NCBI RefSeq assembly: GCF_014692675.1
Contig: NZ_JABFCZ010000006.1
Span: 124,001-188,000, forward strand
DNA: 64,000 nt
From: Roseibium aggregatum
GTDB taxonomy: Bacteria; Pseudomonadota; Alphaproteobacteria; Rhizobiales; Stappiaceae
Direction of reading: 5' to 3'
This document shows, piece by piece, positions 62,258-64,000 of this stretch. The notes under the pieces are model-generated. The model had not been told where the DNA came from. It saw only the letters and a program-made list of their open reading frames with translations, and ran no database searches. Numbering within the stretch: the stretch's first letter is position 1; every line of letters starts with the position of its first letter. Made by a program: the position numbers and the translations under genes.

Positions 62258-62533
62258 CTAGCTGCGCTCCGCCGGCCAGTAGCCGGTCTTTGGGTCCCGT
62301 GAAACGGCAACGGCCTCGACGTCGGTGGAGCGGCAGCGGTTGCAGGTGAGTTTTTTGGCTATGTCGCCCAAGGTTTCCGTGTCGGCGAAGCGGCTGTCGT
62401 TGAGGTAGCGGAAGCGGTGGCAGTGGCCGCAGACGAGGCCGAGGCGCATGCCTTCGGCTCTCAGTTTCTCGATGGTCAGCGTTTCGTCGCCACTGGAAGA
62501 AATCACCCGCGCAGCCGCTTCTCTCAAATTCAT
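62258..62533 (-). CDS. zinc-ribbon-like small protein
   Basis: A 91-residue protein (MNLREAAARVISSSGDETLT) with two Cys pairs, CGHC near residue 36 and CNRC near residue 66, spaced as in a zinc ribbon. It ends VSRDPKTGYWPAERS. ATG 62533 is chosen by the start of composition bias; the ribosome site is weak. The longer reading to 62845 would run antisense over the next gene. Function unknown. Confidence 0.65.
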   Translation of the reverse strand: MNLREAAARVISSSGDETLTIEKLRAEGMRLGLVCGHCHRFRYLNDSRFADTETLGDIAKKLTCNRCRSTDVEAVAVSRDPKTGYWPAERS

Positions 62534-62654
62534 AAAAAACAGGCGTCGGCATCCTAGGGGGAATTCAGCCGGGGAGAAAGCAGGCTGCGGTTGCATGGCG
62601 GGTGCGGCATTTTTCAAACGGGGCTCGCATTTCGCGTCGCTTGCGGCTAAAGAC

Positions 62655-62963
62655 ATGCCCATGTTGACGCTTTCCGACACATGGATGGATCTGTTCGGGC
62701 TTTCCGGACTTCTTAACCCGACGGCCCTCATCATCGGCGGGGCGCTGGGCTGGTATGCGGACGGGGCAAAGAAACTCTGGATTGCCGCCTTTGCCGCAGC
62801 CGCCCTTTCCCTGATGGTAGAGGCGACGCTCGGCCTGACCGGCATGCCGGTCTGGTCCCAGCACAGCGCGGGACCGCTTGCCCTGTTCCCCTTTCGCTTC
62901 GTTGGCGGAGGGATCGCATCGGCGGTCGTTTATCTGATTGCCAAGCGGGCAAAGAAGGCCTGA
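62655..62963 (+). CDS. small membrane protein, unknown function
   Basis: A 102-residue protein with three hydrophobic helices (about 17-35, 40-60, 75-97) and a basic end (AKRAKKA). ATG 62655 and 62661 are both possible; neither has a strong ribosome site. No family is recognised. Its N-terminal sequence MPMLTLSDTWMDLFGLSG is conserved-looking but unknown to me. Confidence 0.6.
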   Translation: MPMLTLSDTWMDLFGLSGLLNPTALIIGGALGWYADGAKKLWIAAFAAAALSLMVEATLGLTGMPVWSQHSAGPLALFPFRFVGGGIASAVVYLIAKRAKKA

Positions 62964-63013
62964 ACGTCGTTCGTTCAGGTGTAAAAGACTGGCCTTTCCA
63001 AAAGACGCTCCCG

Positions 63014-63046
63014 AAAAAGAAAGGCCCCGCACGAATGCAGGGCCTC
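63014..63046 (-). terminator. terminator of the DUF6455-like gene
   Basis: On the minus strand AGGCCCTGC and GCGGGGCCT form a stem with one mismatch and are followed by TTCTTTTTC. It lies about 30 bases past the stop of the small gene. Confidence 0.75.
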
Positions 63047-63077
63047 TCCAGGTGTTAGCGCCTTTGTTATTTCCGGC

Positions 63078-63353
63078 CTAGGATTCGGCCTCCTGAGGCG
63101 TGTTGTCGAGCCATTTGGTGAACAGTTCGGCGTTCGGGCACATTTCCGGCGGGCGGACGATGCCCTTGCCGGATTGCTCCTCCAGCCATTGTTCGCAGCT
63201 TTCCGCCTTCTCGCAGCAGATGCAGCGGTCGACCGCAACACGGATATCCTGACCGACGCACATGCCTTCCGGCATCTGGTCCATGGCCCCGATCGTTTCC
63301 AGCATGCGGCGCATCAGGCCCGCACGCCCGTTCATTTCTTCCACCCAACGCAT
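63078..63353 (-). CDS. DUF6455-like small protein
   Basis: A 91-residue protein (MRWVEEMNGRAGLMRRMLET) with Cys at AVDRCICCEKAESCEQWL and a last CPNAELFTKWLDN, the pattern of DUF6455, common in alphaproteobacteria and possibly metal binding. ATG 63353 follows AAGGAGAG, a strong site; an open frame continues to 63404 but lacks one. A clear terminator follows. Confidence 0.8.
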   Translation of the reverse strand: MRWVEEMNGRAGLMRRMLETIGAMDQMPEGMCVGQDIRVAVDRCICCEKAESCEQWLEEQSGKGIVRPPEMCPNAELFTKWLDNTPQEAES

Positions 63354-63514
63354 TCGATCTCTCCTTGCACGTAACCGTGCCCCTCTGGAACGTACTATGG
63401 GCAAGACACGAAGTTTTCACCTTGATCAGTGTCAATAGCACAGGCAGATGCCATCAAGTGCTTTTCTGGTTAAGTTTCAAAAGGCCGGCCTGAGCTCATG
63501 CGGAGACGTTTTGA

Positions 63515-64000
63515 ATGGTGAGCGCGATCACGGCGCTACAGGCGTCGCTCTCTTCGGGGACTTCTTCGAACTCGGTTCGCCTCGAACCGGGGACGGAGGC
63601 GCGTGCGAAGGTGGAGGCGAGCCTGCCGGGCAACGTGCTGCGGCTTTCCGTCGGTAAATCCACCATCGAGGTGCGCGCCAACGCGGCGCTGCCTGCGGGT
63701 ACGGAGCTGACGCTCAAGGTCAGCGGCGATCCGGGCAAGCCGCAGATCCAGCTGGTCCCCGATGGAAAGGGGGGCTCCCAAGCGGCTGCGGGGCAAGGTC
63801 CTTCTACCGATCCTGCAACGGCGCAGAAGCTTGTGCAGGTCGCGGCGAAACCGAGCCTTCCGTCTACGCCGCCGACATCGACCACGCCGCCGACATCGTC
63901 CGCCCCGTCCGCGACCTCCGCCCTGGCCGATGCGGTGACCGCAGCCGCCACAGGCAAGGCCCAAACGGTCCAGGCCCAGACGAGCCAGCCGCAGGCGCAG
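63515..64000 (+). CDS. FliK-like protein (3' end outside window)
   Basis: The first 162 codons of a longer gene, open to the window edge. After MVSAITALQASLSSG comes RLEPGTEARAKVEASLPGNV with a small beta domain (LRLSVGKSTIEVRANAALPA, GTELTLKVSGD), then a long Pro/Thr/Ala/Gln-rich region. This arrangement is that of flagellar hook-length control proteins of related bacteria, though the defining C-terminal domain is not in view. ATG 63515 follows GGAGAC with 8 bases spacing. Confidence 0.6.
   Translation, partial: MVSAITALQASLSSGTSSNSVRLEPGTEARAKVEASLPGNVLRLSVGKSTIEVRANAALPAGTELTLKVSGDPGKPQIQLVPDGKGGSQAAAGQGPSTDPATAQKLVQVAAKPSLPSTPPTSTTPPTSSAPSATSALADAVTAAATGKAQTVQAQTSQPQAQ

Overview
The window is a GC-rich bacterial chromosome segment with an alphaproteobacterial gene set: GatC/GatA, OpgG/OpgH periplasmic glucan synthesis, FCD-type GntR and NarL-type two-component regulators, dipeptide-type ABC transporters, a PaoABC-like molybdoenzyme, a DUF6455 protein and many short palindromic repeats. 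I would guess the marine Hyphomicrobiales, Stappiaceae (Roseibium/Labrenzia/Stappia) in particular, but this is inference from gene content only. I see no rRNA, tRNA, CRISPR array, transposase or phage gene.

Layout. 1-6.1 kb: end of a DUF900 hydrolase, a fatty acid desaturase broken by an in-frame TGA, a small helical protein, a cold shock protein, a histidine kinase/response regulator pair preceded by a 15-bp perfect inverted repeat, and a GFA enzyme. 6.1-11.1 kb: two coupled genes for uncharacterised envelope proteins, bracketed by a 97-bp near-identical copy of the 3' end of the next gene. 11.0-19.1 kb: a peptide/ureide utilisation locus with an M20 amidohydrolase on one strand and, divergently, a binding protein, permease, fused permease-ATPase, second ATPase and GntR regulator. 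19.2-26 kb: DUF1254 protein, VOC protein, SDR, a metzincin protease between two copies of a repeat, an ankyrin/kelch protein and a small DUF7674-like gene bracketed by a decayed copy of the neighbouring tetR 3' end. 26-31 kb: tetR divergent from a three-subunit aldehyde/xanthine oxidoreductase whose Mo subunit is frameshifted, then a DUF1508 protein.

31-43.3 kb: a CHASE-PAS-GGDEF-EAL protein, a GNAT protein, an MFS transporter, a cyclase-TPR protein and, divergent from the cyclase, a three-gene operon for secreted and membrane proteins with an unusual multidomain architecture. 43.4-52 kb: TrkH, an orphan Tat-exported binding protein, YdeI-like protein, a frameshifted two-PilZ protein, small membrane proteins, a YHS protein and a darcynin-tetR pair. 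52.2-64 kb: gatC-gatA, an L-2-hydroxyglutarate-oxidase-like gene between two repeat copies, opgG-small gene-opgH, a DUF6881 protein, a YjhX-family protein, PPK2, four small proteins and the start of a FliK-like gene cut by the window edge.

The most interesting stretches are the cyclase plus divergent secreted operon (36.4-43.3 kb), the two-gene envelope module at 6.3-10.9 kb, and the repeated pattern in which a partial copy of a gene's 3' end lies on the far side of inserted genes (6.1/11.0 kb and 25.4/26.0 kb). Three genes carry single lesions with an intact downstream frame (desaturase, Mo subunit, PilZ protein). These could be real pseudogenes or sequencing errors.
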